Shown: positions 43,721 through 55,004 of the stretch, in pieces | Layout: each line of letters begins with the position of its first letter | Numbering within the stretch: the first letter of the stretch is position 1 | Assembly (NCBI GenBank): GCA_009760855.2 | Contig: WPIO01000013.1 | Span: 894,001-958,000 of the forward strand | DNA length: 64,000 nucleotides | Direction of reading: 5' to 3' | Source: Cristatella mucedo | Lineage: Eukaryota; Bryozoa; Phylactolaemata; Cristatellidae | Notes under the pieces: generated by a model | Databases searched by the model: none | Seen by the model: the letters and a program-made list of their open reading frames with translations, nothing else | Told to the model about the DNA's origin: nothing | Program-made: the position numbers and the translations under genes

Positions 43721-45203
43721 GGGACGGCGGAGGAGCGAACGGCGCACGACCGCAGGCGAGGCCGAAGGCCATGGCCGTATCGTGACGCGGCGGAGAGCTG
43801 GGCGGAGTCAGCAGCAGCAGCCTTCCGCGCTCGCTTCCGTTCGTTGCCGAGTCGTTGGGCTGCTGACGCGGCCCGCCCGAGTACGACGACTGACCGTTGT
43901 CCCACGTAGAAATGCCGGTTGAGACGACGACGGATATGGGTAAACGAATCAGCAGTCGTATGCTACGGCTGGGACTGTGCGGGTGTCGCTCTATGTTTGT
44001 GCGACACGCTGGCCTTGGTTAGCGGCGTGCACTTGTTTTCGTAGGGCGTGGGTGCTCTTTCTTCCTGCCGCATTCTGCTGCCGTCGGCGTATGCGCTCGT
44101 ATCCGCATTGCACGTGCGACTCGTTGGCCGTGCTTCAGCTGCACCAGCAGTGGCATTCCTGGGATATTGTACGCACGGGGACGAGCTACGCGGGTGGCGC
44201 CGCCCCGCCCCTCCCCAGGATTAGGCGCCCATTTCGGCGCCCCCCCCCCGATCCAGCGCCCGGGACATGTGGCCCCCGACCCCCTTGGGTGCACCACTGT
44301 GCACCAGTATTAGTCACGCGTCGGCTAGAACTAGCGCCGCGCTTGCTTGCGGGCCTGCGGACTTCTGCGCAGTAGAGGCCGCTGCAGCGTCGCAAGTTTG
44401 CACCGATATTCAGGCCGCATTGGAACAGCAGCCGCTTCTCGGCGTCTTTCGTGGCTGAACTTCCGTGTGCGGAGAATTTTGCGCGCGAGGAGGCGGCAGG
44501 TCACTGCCGCTGTTGACAGCTTGCTGCTGAAGAGACTCGGCATCAATTCAGGAGATACGAAGGAGACAGACAGGAGGCCTCGAGGAGACAGCGGGCGGCG
44601 AGCAGTTTGAAATGCGCCGCCGCACGTGCCGCACGTGCTGCGCTTCGCTTTCGCAAAGTCCGCTCTCATTTCTTCTCGCTTCTTCTCGTTTCTTCTCGTT
44701 TCTTCTTTCAGTCCCGCTTCTCGTTTCGCGCGCCCCAAGGCGCATGCTGGCTCGTACTGCCCGCCCGCCCCGCCCCCTCCCAGCCGTGAACTTTCGCGGT
44801 TCGCAGCCACTTCGGCATAGCACTGATTTACTAACGACGGGCGGGCGCATTACGGTCGGCGCGGCTGCTTCCGCCTACGTCCGGCGCGACGGCGCCGCAC
44901 AATGACGTCACGCCATGGATTGAGCTCGCAGTGGACCCGGATATCGGACGGCAGCGTGACGACGTAAGCGCCACCGGCGTGTCGTGCACCGTCGCGCCAC
45001 ACCGGCAAGCGTGCATGTTCGAAGAATCGGTGTGAGATTGAAAATCAGATTGTGAGCAGAGGCCGCCCATTCTCTGCCGCTCTCTTCACAGTCCTGCAGT
45101 AATCGATCGTGCTGCTGAAAATAATGAATCTGTTCACAACAAACCAGGGCTAAAATCTGCGATATAGCAGTCGTCCATGACTAGGCTCTCTAGATTTGTG
45201 TGC

Positions 45204-45254
45204 TGTGACAAGGTGCAATGCGATAGCATTGCACCTCGCGAGTCTCTTGTGACA
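45204..45254. repeat. Hairpin-forming inverted repeat
   Basis: Perfect 11-base arms AGGTGCAATGC and GCATTGCACCT enclose GATA. Flanking TGTGACA and its complement TGTCACA-type partner (CTTGTGACA) add outer pairing with a bulge on one side. No transposon ends or coding context are visible. Confidence 0.8.
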
Positions 45255-45721
45255 TGGCAAATATGGTATATAAAATGGCAAGGTGATGATTTGCAGCACT
45301 ATAGTTGTCTTGCGTCTAGCCATACGGTATGGTCCACAGCATGATTCGAGAATCCGCAAGGTTGCCCTTTGTGCCCCCAACGGTGGAGTAGGTGTCGTGG
45401 AACGCCGAGTTATAATTTGTGTCCACTCATCGGCAAAAAATCTTAGAATCACCCTGATTTAAATCTATGACTTTCGGTTCCGTACTCAGTAAAGAGTTGA
45501 GTGAAATTCCAGACTCAGTGGGGCGTTCGCTGGATCTCCGAATTATACTGTTGCGAGCGAGCTGTAACTATAACGAACTGATCTTCCTTAGCTAAAGCGC
45601 TAATCGTGGGAGAAAACCATGTTCCTCTTTCGCTGCCGGCTAAAAAAGTTGCACATTTTCCAGATCAGCTAAAGCTGTCGCAGCCCATCTAAGAAACGTT
45701 CAGGCTGCCAAGGCACCTTGG

Positions 45722-45895
45722 TAAGCCATGATGGCACACTAGGTAAGGCGGTTGCTTTTCACAGCCTCTGTTTCGAGGTCGTGGGGTTCAAATCCTGCGG
45801 TGGGCGATCCTTTTTTACCGCTGCAAGTGGTGTTGATAGCCGTAAAGGCTCGTTTGTCGCTATCCAAAAGAGGCGGTTAAGTATCAGCTTAGGTC
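45722..45895 (+). mobile_element. SINE family A
   Basis: Full layout: ATGGCACACTAGGTAAGGCG, a B-box-like GGGGTTCAAATCCTGCGG, GCCGTAAAGGCTCGTTTGTC and a TAAGTATCAGCTTAGG end. Confidence 0.85.
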
Positions 45896-46309
45896 ATCCT
45901 AAAAACAGCTGTCACCTAGTCTGCTTTTACTGAAGTCTTCGACTCAAGTTTTCCGCTTGAAACTGGGGAAACCTAAACTACGGCTTCTGTCATGGTCAAT
46001 GTAGACTTGAATAGTATTCATTGCTCATGCCAAGTTTAAAATGTGCGACACTCCATTGCTTAAAGCAAATGCGAGACTCGTGAACATTTTTCCGAATGCC
46101 TGAGCGCAACGATTCTATTCAGGCGACTTCTCTCTTCAGTTCATCGTTCTGAGCATGTTTGAATGGTTCAATTGATTTGGGGATAATGCTACGTCTGATA
46201 TCTAGAAATTTTCTATACTCTTGTTATCTTTGGCTACTGTTAGTGGCGTAGCTGGCCCTTTTGAAGTACACACGAATGGAGAAACAGCATTAGAGATGTT
46301 TCATCGGTA

Positions 46310-46830
46310 GATAATAATAATAATACACTTGATTTAGCACTCTTAGAGAACCCAATCTCATTCTACGCGCTTTACATTCACCGAAAAGGAAACACGATCG
46401 AATTGTGAGTGGCATTATGCTTAATAAACAAAATGAATAACATGGTTAGGGGTGGCACGTACAGGGTCAGCTAGAAAGTGCGGTTAGTGGCAGCATACAC
46501 AGTGTCAGCACGCATAAGCACTTAAAGGACGAATCACAGGGACCCACTAAATGCTGTCCTAAATAGGTGCGTTTTTTATTTCTTTTTTAATGTGGTAAAG
46601 TCAGGGATGTCGTTACGGAAGTCGGGACTGAGTTCCAGGCTTTGGGACCACAAGAACTAAATGCACGGTCTCCAAAAGATTCGAGGTTTATACGAGGTAT
46701 AGGTAAACAGTTAGTTTGCGAAAAGCGGGTGGTACGCTGCTTGGCCTTGTGGGAGAGTCTTATAGGCAGGCTGGAGCCAAAGAATGAAGGGGCCTGAAAG
46801 TGAGCGACAAAACCTTGAAGTCGATCCGTA
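46310..46830 (-). mobile_element. L2-like family A, 5'-truncated and degraded
   Basis: Starts with AATAATAATAATACACTTGA, has the family A 3' UTR and decayed C-terminal coding, and ends at the same 5' truncation point as the copy at 37485-38032 (sense CGGATCGACTTCAAGG). Confidence 0.8.
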
Positions 46831-46904
46831 GATAATCAGTTGAACAAAGCAATACAGCTGTGCGTAAGTCCTCAGATTTCCAACGACTATATATAATCAC
46901 AAAA

Positions 46905-47060
46905 TAAATCATCTGATTTAACTGCTTCATTTACATAGCAGCAGAAAAGCCTTCTTGGCTATCGCCATCACTTTCAGCGGTCAATAAAGGATCGACCACT
47001 GCAGGACTCGAACCCACGACCCGGGTGGTGAAGATTTAGCACCTTACACCTGGGCAAGAC
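46905..47060 (-). mobile_element. SINE family A
   Basis: CATCTGATTTAACTGCTTCA, then CAGCAGAAAAGCCTTCTTGG and GACTCGAACCCACGACCC with a CACCTTACACCTGGGCAAG head. Confidence 0.75.
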
Positions 47061-47174
47061 TCAAGTGACTCTCCCGCGCGAGCCTTGAAAAATAGCGACA
47101 AACCACTCAACGATCCTGAAAAACGGGGGTCCGACGGCACGAAGAGCTGCCTCGATTTATTGAATGAGCCTTGA

Positions 47175-47515
47175 CCTTGAACTCACTCCCGGCTTGCTTC
47201 ATGACATCCCCTGACTTGACCGTATTTAAAGAGCTTAAACGCACCTATTTAGGACAGCGTTTAGTGGGTCCCTGTTATTCGTCCTTTGCGAGCTTATGCG
47301 TGCTGACACTGGGCATGCTGCCACTAACCACATTTGCATGCTGACCCTGTGCATGTCACCCCTAACCACGTTATTCATGTTATTTGTCAAGCATGATACC
47401 ACCCACCATTCGACCACGTTTCCTTTGCAGCAAATTTAAAGCGCCTAGAAAGAGATTGAGTTCTCTGAGGATGCTTTATCAAGTGCATTATTAATATTAT
47501 TATTATTATTTATTA
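47175..47515 (+). mobile_element. L2-like family A, 3' end
   Basis: AACTCACTCCCGGCTTGCTT, then ACATCCCCTGACTTGACCG, and the shared 3' UTR to TTTATCAAGTGCATTA and a (TTA)n tail. Confidence 0.85.
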
Positions 47516-47814
47516 GCCTCAATTTATTGAATGAGCTAGCATTCCACTGGACTCGGATTGAGTCCGAATAAGTGCCGACGAGCACTTGTCGGTTGATCCG
47601 TTGAGCACTGCGATGCTGAATTGCACCGAACATGGTTCCACGGTCCTGCCCACACTCTAGAACAGACTGTCATCCTGATGAGGCTTCGGCTTTCTCGAAA
47701 ATTCCCGTCGGTACTGATCACGTAGAGCACCACTATATATGCTTAGTTGCACTTGAGGCTGGGTAGGCGGAGGGCGGCGGCTCCTCTCAAAAAAAGTCGC
47801 CAGTTTGACCTTTT

Positions 47815-47880
47815 CAGTACACTTAAAGTGCCTAGAAAGAGATTATCTCTGATAGTTGCGTTATTATTCTTTTATTACTA
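47815..47880 (+). mobile_element. L2-like family A tail fragment
   Basis: CTTAAAGTGCCTAGAAAGAG, then GATTATCTCTGATAGTTGCG and a TTATTATTC end. Confidence 0.55.
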
Positions 47881-48580
47881 TCGTCGCTATTTCGCAAGGA
47901 AGCCAGCTGTTAGTCCTAGCTGGAACCCAGCGAAGTTCGGCTTGTTGCTTGCACAACCAAGACTCTGATTTTTACTGAAAATCCTCTCATTAAAGTATCG
48001 CGATATTTTTTAGGTCTATAGGTATTCTCAGATATCCGCAGGAAATTATCAGGCCGCGGAGCTGCTGACTATCAATGAAGCAGCTTTGATTCCTCGCTCC
48101 AACCTTTGGCCATTGGCCAGGTCATAATCTTTGGCCTTCCAGTTTCGGAACCAGCCGCTTAGTCCTTATGGAATGCCGAGGGGGCGAAGAGTTATCTCCA
48201 ACGCATCCCCCAAGCAGGTGTAAGAATCAATCGCATTGTGAGAACCAATGGAACCGCCGCCTATGAAATGGACGCAAGCAACGGCAGCAATATTAAATAC
48301 CTTTGGTGTAACATATAGTGCCTAAGATGCTGACGCTCTGATGTCTTTAGAAAATCAATGTTACGGTGTGTGGATCAATGTCCCAAGCAAGGGAATCTTG
48401 GAAAATCAGCAGATTTAAAACTAGGCATTATGCAAAATTTCACCGCCCCCTTAACAGATGCATGACACTCGGCTACACATTGACCGAGCGTAGAAAAATA
48501 AAAAAATACACGGCGTTAATAATGAAACATGTAATTAAATGCAGTGTAACACGTCTGTATTTCCAAGAGTCCACAAAGAC
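47881..48580. other. Intergenic, nothing recognised
   Basis: AT-rich, no repeat family or splice-supported exon. Frames at 48366-48602 and its antisense shadow show no domain. Confidence 0.4.
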
Positions 48581-48589
48581 GAAGTTGTA

Positions 48590-48765
48590 TTTCTCAGAAT
48601 AGCTTTCGCTAGCGCACTCACAGCATAAGCGGCTTTCGGTGCGCATCCGGTAGCTAGCAGACTTCATCTCGCGAAACAAAGAGAAAGTGAGAAGCATAGC
48701 TGAGTCAGAAGGGTAGTCGAGAAAAAAATTAAAAATATATAAATACAATTAATTTATGTTTAACC
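48590..48765 (-). mobile_element. L2-like family B 3' end, inverted
   Basis: AGCGCACTCACAGCATAAGC, GGCTTTCGGTGCGCATCCGG and AGAGAAAGTGAGAAGCATAG are the inverted family B terminus. Confidence 0.65.
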
Positions 48766-48929
48766 CTGAGAGGATATCTTTATTGTTATTACATTTATTA
48801 TTATTATTATTATTATTAGAGAGAAGATCTCTATTCGTGCGTTGCGTGATACATATACCACGGTGTATATACCACCGTAGACCACAGTATATACCACTTA
48901 TAGCCGACGATATCGGCCATCGAAATTCA

Positions 48930-49800
48930 CCTTGACCTTACTAGTTACGGGCAAACCTAGTGTGATTCAGAAATTGGAAAGGCTAACGCTCAAAAATTGG
49001 CTCTGCGAAGCATATCATCTCCTGTTGAATATGTACGAAATCTAGGTGTCATATTCCAAAGTGACCTTTCATTAAACGGTCACGTCAGTTCCACAGCCAA
49101 GTCTGCCTACTTTCAGCAACATCACATTGCTAAAATTCGGACTTTTTAGACAGGGATACCAGATCTAAATTGATAGGTGTATTTTTAACATCCAGTCTTG
49201 ACTTCTGTAACTCACTGCTAGCTGGTCTACCAGCCTGTGCACTCAGGTGATGCAGTTGGTGCAAAACTCTGCAGCTAGGTTTGTCTGTCCTGAGCGTCGC
49301 AGTAGCCACATCATACCACTTCTCGCCGACCTGCACTAGCTCTCAGTCAAGAAATGCATCGACTTCAAGGTTTTGACGCTCACTTTTAGCTCCCTTCATT
49401 TTTTGCTCTAATCTATCTATCTATCAGATCTACTCCCCCACCAGGCTAAGCATCGTACCACCCGCTTTTCTGAATCTAACTGTTTAACCATGCCTCGTAC
49501 ATACCTCGACTTGACCACATTTAAAAATAAACTAAAAATTTTTATCACAGCATTTAGTGAGTCCCTGCAATTCGTCCTTTTCGTGATTGTGCGTGCTGAC
49601 ACAGTGCATGCTGCCACTAACCAAACTTGCACGCTGACTCTGCATGTCACCCCTGACCATGTTATTCCTGTTGTTTATTGAGCATGCTACCACTAACCAG
49701 TCTATCGTGCTTCCTTTTCAGCAACGTAAAGCGCCTAGAAAGAGATTGAGTTCTCTGAGGGGTCCTGTATCAAATGCATTTTTATTATTATTACCTTGGC
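48930..49800 (+). mobile_element. L2-like family A, degraded
   Basis: Contains TCCAAAGTGACCTTTC, then GCAAAACTCTGCAGCTAGG, GACTTCAAGGTTTTGACGC, ACCCGCTTTTCTGAATC and the tail GCGCCTAGAAAGAGATTGAG with (ATT)n. A small inverted SINE B head may abut it at about 49800-49835. Confidence 0.8.
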
Positions 49801-51249
49801 CGAGGCCCGCACCGTAACCGTTACGCCAAACCAGTCGGAAGGAGCCGTTCATAAAAAAAAGGATGGAAAGAATGTGCCGTAGTCAGCATCACCAGAATGC
49901 ATGTCGTTGCATAAGAATTTTTGAAGTGAGTTAGAGCCTTCGTTATGGCTCTTGTTCCCTTGCGATCCACTGTAATCGACTGCAGTGCCCCTGGTGGCGG
50001 ATTTCGGCTCCGGTCCGGGTCGCTCCAGTCGATTGCATGAGAAAGCATTGCAATGGAGCGAAAGTTTTTGGATATAACTGAAAAATATATTGCAGTTTCA
50101 TGTGCAATCAGAATTGGAGCTTCACGCAGCCGCTTCCCTGGGGATTTGCGGTGGATTCCAGCAGATTGCGGTTATGGCCAGCGTCTTTGGAGACCATTTT
50201 CATGAGATCGTGCGAGCGCGATGGCGTGAAATTTAGTGGGTACATTTTAAAGGCCGTATAATACGAAATTCACTCGCAATTTGAGCTTTTCACAGCTAAT
50301 TTACGGTCGACTTTTAGGTTACATTTGAGTGGATTGCGATAATTCTTTGAACCCGCTAAGACAATAAGGAAGATAATCTCCCCCAGCGTTTGCCAATAAG
50401 GAATTCAATGATGCACAGATCAAACCCCTACTCCTTACTATTTTATAATGCAATACCCAATTTAATGCTCAACTTTTAACTATGAGAGTGCATGGTTTTA
50501 TAACATATGCAAACAAGTGCATTATCTTCCTGTTATTGTTTGCATGAAACCCAGCTAGCTCCGCTGAAAGTGCGGCGAGCTAAATCGGCCGGATCGTGGC
50601 TGCTATTTATTATTCGAAGTTTCTGAATCGTTAGTCAATATTTTCAAGTGTTCTTTAAGCTTAACAAGTCCAATCTGAGAGTCGATCCTGCCCATTGACT
50701 CTCTCAGATAAGAGGGAATTATCTTCAGCTTGCTAAAGGAGCGTTCACTACTGGCAACTGATACAGCTATGATGAGAATAACTTGCAAGGCAACTCTCAA
50801 ATTAGGAAAAACATCTTCTTCATAACTGACAATCTAAGACATGAGTTCCAGTGGGGCCTTTACTGCCGAGTAGTGACGTGCGGGAAGAACCATTTTGCAG
50901 TCACATATTTCATTGTACAGCTCTGTTCCATCAACGTCGGAACAATAGAAGCCCCCAAGATGTAGACATTGCCGGGGAGTTCGGTCTGGTCAAGTGTCTC
51001 CAAAAAGCTGCTCAACTTCCAACAAGAAACCAAATTTGACATCAAGATCTGTCAGCTGGGAAAACCTAATTGTAATTTCTTGTCGAAGATAGCTATGCTG
51101 TTCTTCATTATTCTTGAAATCTCCTCTGCCGTGAGACCAACATCTTGAGAGAGTTCTTCAGACATCTCTATCCTTCGGTAGATTCTTCGTTCAATTGCGA
51201 CTCCCCACAATTCAAATCTCCTTTTAGAATCTAGTAGTGATTCTTAGTA

Positions 51250-51732
51250 CAGGTCTTCTCGAAGTCCCTCATCAGGCCAAGCATCGTACCACCCGCTTTT
51301 CGGAATCCAACAGTCTACAAATACCTCGTACAAACCTCAAATCCTTTGGAGACCGTGCATTTAGTTCATATGCTCCCAAATCCTGGAATTCCTCCCGACT
51401 TGCGTCAGAACATCCCCTGAGCTGACCACATTTAAAAAGAACTTAAAACACACATATTAAGGACAGCATTTAGTGGGTCCCTGTGATTCGTCCTTCATGT
51501 GCATATGTGCGTGCTGACACTGTGCATGCTGCCACTAACCACATTTGCATACTGACCCTGTGCATGTCACCGATAACCATGTTATTCATTTTGTTTGCTT
51601 ATGAAGCATGATATTACTCACCATTCAATTGTATTTCCCTTTGCAGCAAATGTAAAGCGCCTAGAGAGAGATTGAGTTCTCTGAGGGCTCTTTATCAAGT
51701 GCATTATTATTATTATTATTATTATTAAGTCT
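51250..51732 (+). mobile_element. L2-like family A inserted in the hAT remnant
   Basis: TCATCAGGCCAAGCATCGTA, then ACCTCAAATCCTTTGGAGAC and the 3' UTR to GCGCCTAGAGAGAGATTGAG, ending (TTA)n at about 51727. hAT-like coding is present on both sides (LLDSKRRFELWG before, MPFWHSILRKM after, on the minus strand). Confidence 0.85.
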
Positions 51733-52999
51733 TGGTAACTCAACCGCAAGAGAGTGGAAGTCATAAGAGGCGTCTTTGAAGTTCATCTTTAGATCCTGCA
51801 GTCTTTTCTGAACGCAGACCATTTTCCTCAAGATGCTGTGCCAAAATGGCAACTGAGCCAGAAAGTTAAAAGTTCAAAATACAATTTAGGAGACTGCCAT
51901 CTTCACTTCTTGTTTTAATTGTTCCACTGGTGTTCTCAGGTAGTTGCTTCAAAAGACCTATTGTGCTGTTCATCATTGCATAGCTTTCTCCACTCTTTCA
52001 CTCCACTTTGTTGCCGAGTCACGTCTAACAGCGATGGCTAGCACTTTTCTTCAGTACTTCCCACCTCCGAGTTGAGATTCAAAGGAATAAGTATATGCTC
52101 TCTGTTGTTACGAAAAGGTAGTGACAAAGGTAATGACAACGGAATCCCGACTTGCTGCATGAACTCCTGCCAGGCTCAAGCTGTGGTTATCACAGTTTAC
52201 ACAAGTTGTCTTCTCATTTCTGGACAGTATTCTCTTTTGGACACCTGACAAGTGGCCAGACTTGACTGCTGCGTTGTCGTAGCACTGCGACCTGCAATTT
52301 TTCAAAAACATTTATCAGATTCTAGCGTGTCCAGGATTACACCCTCAATTTCTACAGCATCTTTGGCGTAGATTTGAAGAGAGCCTATGGTATACTCTTC
52401 GATGACGACTGTTTTGTTGGCAAAATCAACATCGACACATCTAATGACCTTGGACATCTATCTGCTTGCGGTGTGCCAAATCGGGAGTTTAGTCACAACA
52501 GAATTCTATACTAATTGTTTCGGCGTATGTTACAGAGTAGCTCGTCTCTGACTGTGGATGCAAGCATAATAAGGAACGCCTTTTGGGTTTGAGAAGACAG
52601 ACAAGAGACTGACTTGGGATCATATCTGGCGTGATCCGGGTGTGATTAAAGAAGAGGATCCTACCGAGCGATGAAGATGAAAAAGTTACCGAGAAGTTAC
52701 CGCCAATGTTTTACTCACCAGCCAGGCCAAGACCCTTGTGGTGATCACGCAATGCCAGATTTTGAGAAGCCAAAAACTTAATGCAGCTGAGAACTCTCTG
52801 TAGGACTTCTTCCAATCATTGTTTTTCCGATAAGATTTGTGCCTCAATAGCCGTGTCTATTCAACTTTCTTTGAGAATTCTCCTCTCTGTTTCTTTCCGT
52901 GTGGTGAAAGCCTGGCAGTGAGAAGGCCTGTTTTCACCGGCAATCAGCTCAGGTTTCCTCCACTGGCTATTTTACGTTTGCCAATTCAAGTGACTTTTA

Positions 53000-53075
53000 C
53001 ATTAGTGAATTACATAAGTGAATTAGTGAATTACATAAGTGAGTTTTACATTTGCCAATAAATTTGCCAATTCAA
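53000..53075. repeat. Short imperfect repeat of GTGAATTACATAAGTGAATT
   Basis: Two to three near-copies occur in tandem, flanked by TTTGCCAATTCAAGTG on both sides. It interrupts the hAT remnant. Confidence 0.7.
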
Positions 53076-53519
53076 GTGGCAATCGAGAACTTTGGGTGGT
53101 CATAGGAACCGCAAACAACAGAAGCAGTATGCCAACTGTTTTGAAGGTGAGTATACCAGCCAGGTCGTACTAACTTCATGCCCATTAGTAAGTTGCCTCT
53201 TGAACCAGGCTGTGCTCATGGCTCAACCAACATTCCCAGCAAATGGACCTTCTTTTTTTCTGAAACAGACTTGATCATTGTAATGCTAGTCCAGTTCGAA
53301 GTTGCTGCGGAATGACGCGTAAAACAGAGGTTAGGTCAAACTTCATGTAGCCAATATCATTCAGGGTCAGCACTTGGGGAAGTTGCAGTGGATTTCGCAG
53401 TTTCTTCTCTTGTGTGGTAACGCTTGCAGCCCCATGGTCCAAATGGTGACTTCGTCTTCGCCTTCACAGGGCTAAGCTTCTTTCTTTCGTGGAGCTTTCG
53501 CCTAGCGGACAGTGCTTGT

Positions 53520-53672
53520 CACGTGCTTGTCGCGTGCTTGTCGCGTGCTTGTCGCGTGCTTGTCGCGTGCTTGTCACGTGCTTGTCACGTGCTTGTCACG
53601 TGCTTGTCACGTGCTTGTCACGTGCTTGTCACGTGCTTGTCACGTGCTTGTCACGTGCTTGTCACGTGTTGC
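53520..53672. repeat. 11-bp tandem repeat with CACGTG E-box core, 14 units
   Basis: Unit CACGTGCTTGT repeats every 11 bases from 53520 to 53668. Units 2-5 have CGCGTG; the other ten have the palindrome CACGTG. As 11 is not a multiple of three, all frames become open Cys/Leu/Val-rich runs that are not genes. Confidence 0.95.
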
Positions 53673-54615
53673 CTGCTTGTGTGCGGACAGCGCTTGTTCC
53701 TCCAGTCTGCTTGTCACGCTGTCTGCCTTCACTCTTTTCCTTATCTTCCCTGCTCCTTGTCTCCGTCCTACTTTCTTTCGTCCTCCTCAAACTGTTCTTC
53801 CTCATCCCCTCTTGCGATTGTCAACAGTTTCCTGGTTTTTTCCGTGTGCCTCCTCCACTGTTCTTCAGTTTTGCCTTCTTCGAGAAACCTTAGTTTGTAG
53901 CTTGCTGGACTTTCTTGCCTCGTTTTTCACCTCAAGATTTTTTTTGTTTTCTGTGCCGGGCACCGCGTGCCTTTTTTTCTCCCATTTTTTCTGAAAACAG
54001 ATTGGGGCGACCAAAAATGTACAAGGTAAAAAGCGGCCGTTGTGACAATGCAGCTCACGGAGGCTGGTCTGGAGTAACACTGACCTTCACACTGCTGACC
54101 CTTGTCTTCGGAGGAAGAGTTCAGCCTTGGAGAAGCTCAACAAAAGGGTTTGGAAAGATTGGAACACATGCCGACGTCGTCTACATGCTCGCGCCAGGAG
54201 ACTTTATGCACACAATATCTCGAAGTAGGATACAATCTAAAATAAACTTTCCCTAATCACTTTCTAAAAATTACTATTTTGGCGACGAACAGTAAGAGTG
54301 AGTGGCAGACAATATCCTCCTGTCAACAACACCGCATGGACCGGGTGAGCTCTGGCGCGTTCGTGACAGGCTGGCACAGTCAGCTAAGCCTAGCTTGGTC
54401 TAAGTCTGTAAACATGCTTAACTAGCATAGCCAGCAATTTTCAAGTCCATTAAAACAAGGACTTGATTGAAATCAAGATTGGTACTCTCACATGAATTTT
54501 TTTTTTCAAAATATGCACAATTTATTCTGCTTTTGGCGCTCCCTTGACCTTGGCGCCGGAGATAACTGTCCCCCCCCCGTTGGCCACGTCACTGCTTGCA
54601 ACCTCAAACTCAATG
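53673..54615. other. Intergenic, T/C-rich then unremarkable, no gene supported
   Basis: A pyrimidine-rich stretch to about 53990 is followed by unclassified sequence. No domain, no clear repeat. Confidence 0.4.
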
Positions 54616-54619
54616 CTCA

Positions 54620-54790
54620 TTCGTAATCTTGGTTGATTTATCAGCCTTCTTTGTATAGCGACAGAAGAGCCTTGTCGGCTATTATTGCTGCTTGCAGTTG
54701 GCAATAGGGAATTACCCAACTGAAAGATTCGAACACATGACCTCGGTGAGAAGAACGAGCACCTTACCTCCTGGGCTACCACGGCACACA
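54620..54790 (-). mobile_element. SINE family A
   Basis: GGTTGATTTATCAGCCTTCT, then GACAGAAGAGCCTTGTCGGC, GAAAGATTCGAACACATGAC and the A-box region CTCCTGGGCTACCACGGC. Confidence 0.85.
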
Positions 54791-55004
54791 CGTGCACGTG
54801 CAAGAATCTTAAACTGCAACAGAATGTTTAGCGGCTGCTCTACTGCTCTTGTCTCAGTAAACATACGGCGGAATGCAGGATAATTTAGCAGAGGTTGTTT
54901 GTTACATACAGCCCTTGCTCCGTCATCGTGAATTTCCCGGTGTGTGTGCTTACGCCAGCTCAAGTTGTGCATGTCATAACGAACCAACTGACTTGCTTCT
55001 TTTT

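Larger units (their letters stand above)
40816..45140. promoter_or_regulatory. GC- and CpG-rich intergenic block with two SINE A copies
   Basis: About 4 kb of GC-rich sequence, especially 41.7-45.0 kb. It contains (CTG)n near 42223 (antisense to polyGln, polyAla or polySer frames without splice support). No domain is recognised in any frame. It could hold promoters of genes outside the window. Confidence 0.3.
50590..53270 (-). pseudogene. Degraded hAT-type transposase (TTF finger / DUF4371 / hATC), split by an L2 copy
   Basis: Minus-strand remnants lie in the correct order. Near 53185-53105 is a TTF-like TWLVYSPSKQLAYCFCC. At about 52840-52730 is VLQRVLSCIKFLASQNLALR. At 52450-52330 are VIRCVDVDFANKTVVIEEY and relatives. 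At 52311-52140 is CRSQCYDNAAVKSGHLSGVQ with CVNCDNHSLSLAGVHA. At 50800-50610 is the C-terminal SVASSERSFSKLKIIPSYLR. These are hallmarks of ZMYM1/TTF-type hAT proteins, which excise and reinsert DNA in the nucleus. Frameshifts and stops run throughout, so it is dead. I see no terminal inverted repeats. Confidence 0.8.

Noticed and set aside
41911-44850. Many 90-160-codon frames in the GC-rich block
   Set aside because: Frames overlap on both strands, are Arg/Ala/Pro/Ser-rich as expected in GC-rich DNA, and carry no domains.
45204-45254. microRNA precursor of the miR-25/92 family
   Set aside because: The loop is four bases and the region opposite the presumed mature strand is largely unpaired. 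Seed identity alone is weak evidence.
53520-53672. CRISPR-like array
   Set aside because: Units are contiguous 11-mers without spacers, and the genome is animal.
53424-53994. Cys/Leu/Val repeat protein over the 11-bp array
   Set aside because: An 11-bp period keeps all three plus frames open, and all three give the same kind of repeat, so none is evidence of a gene.
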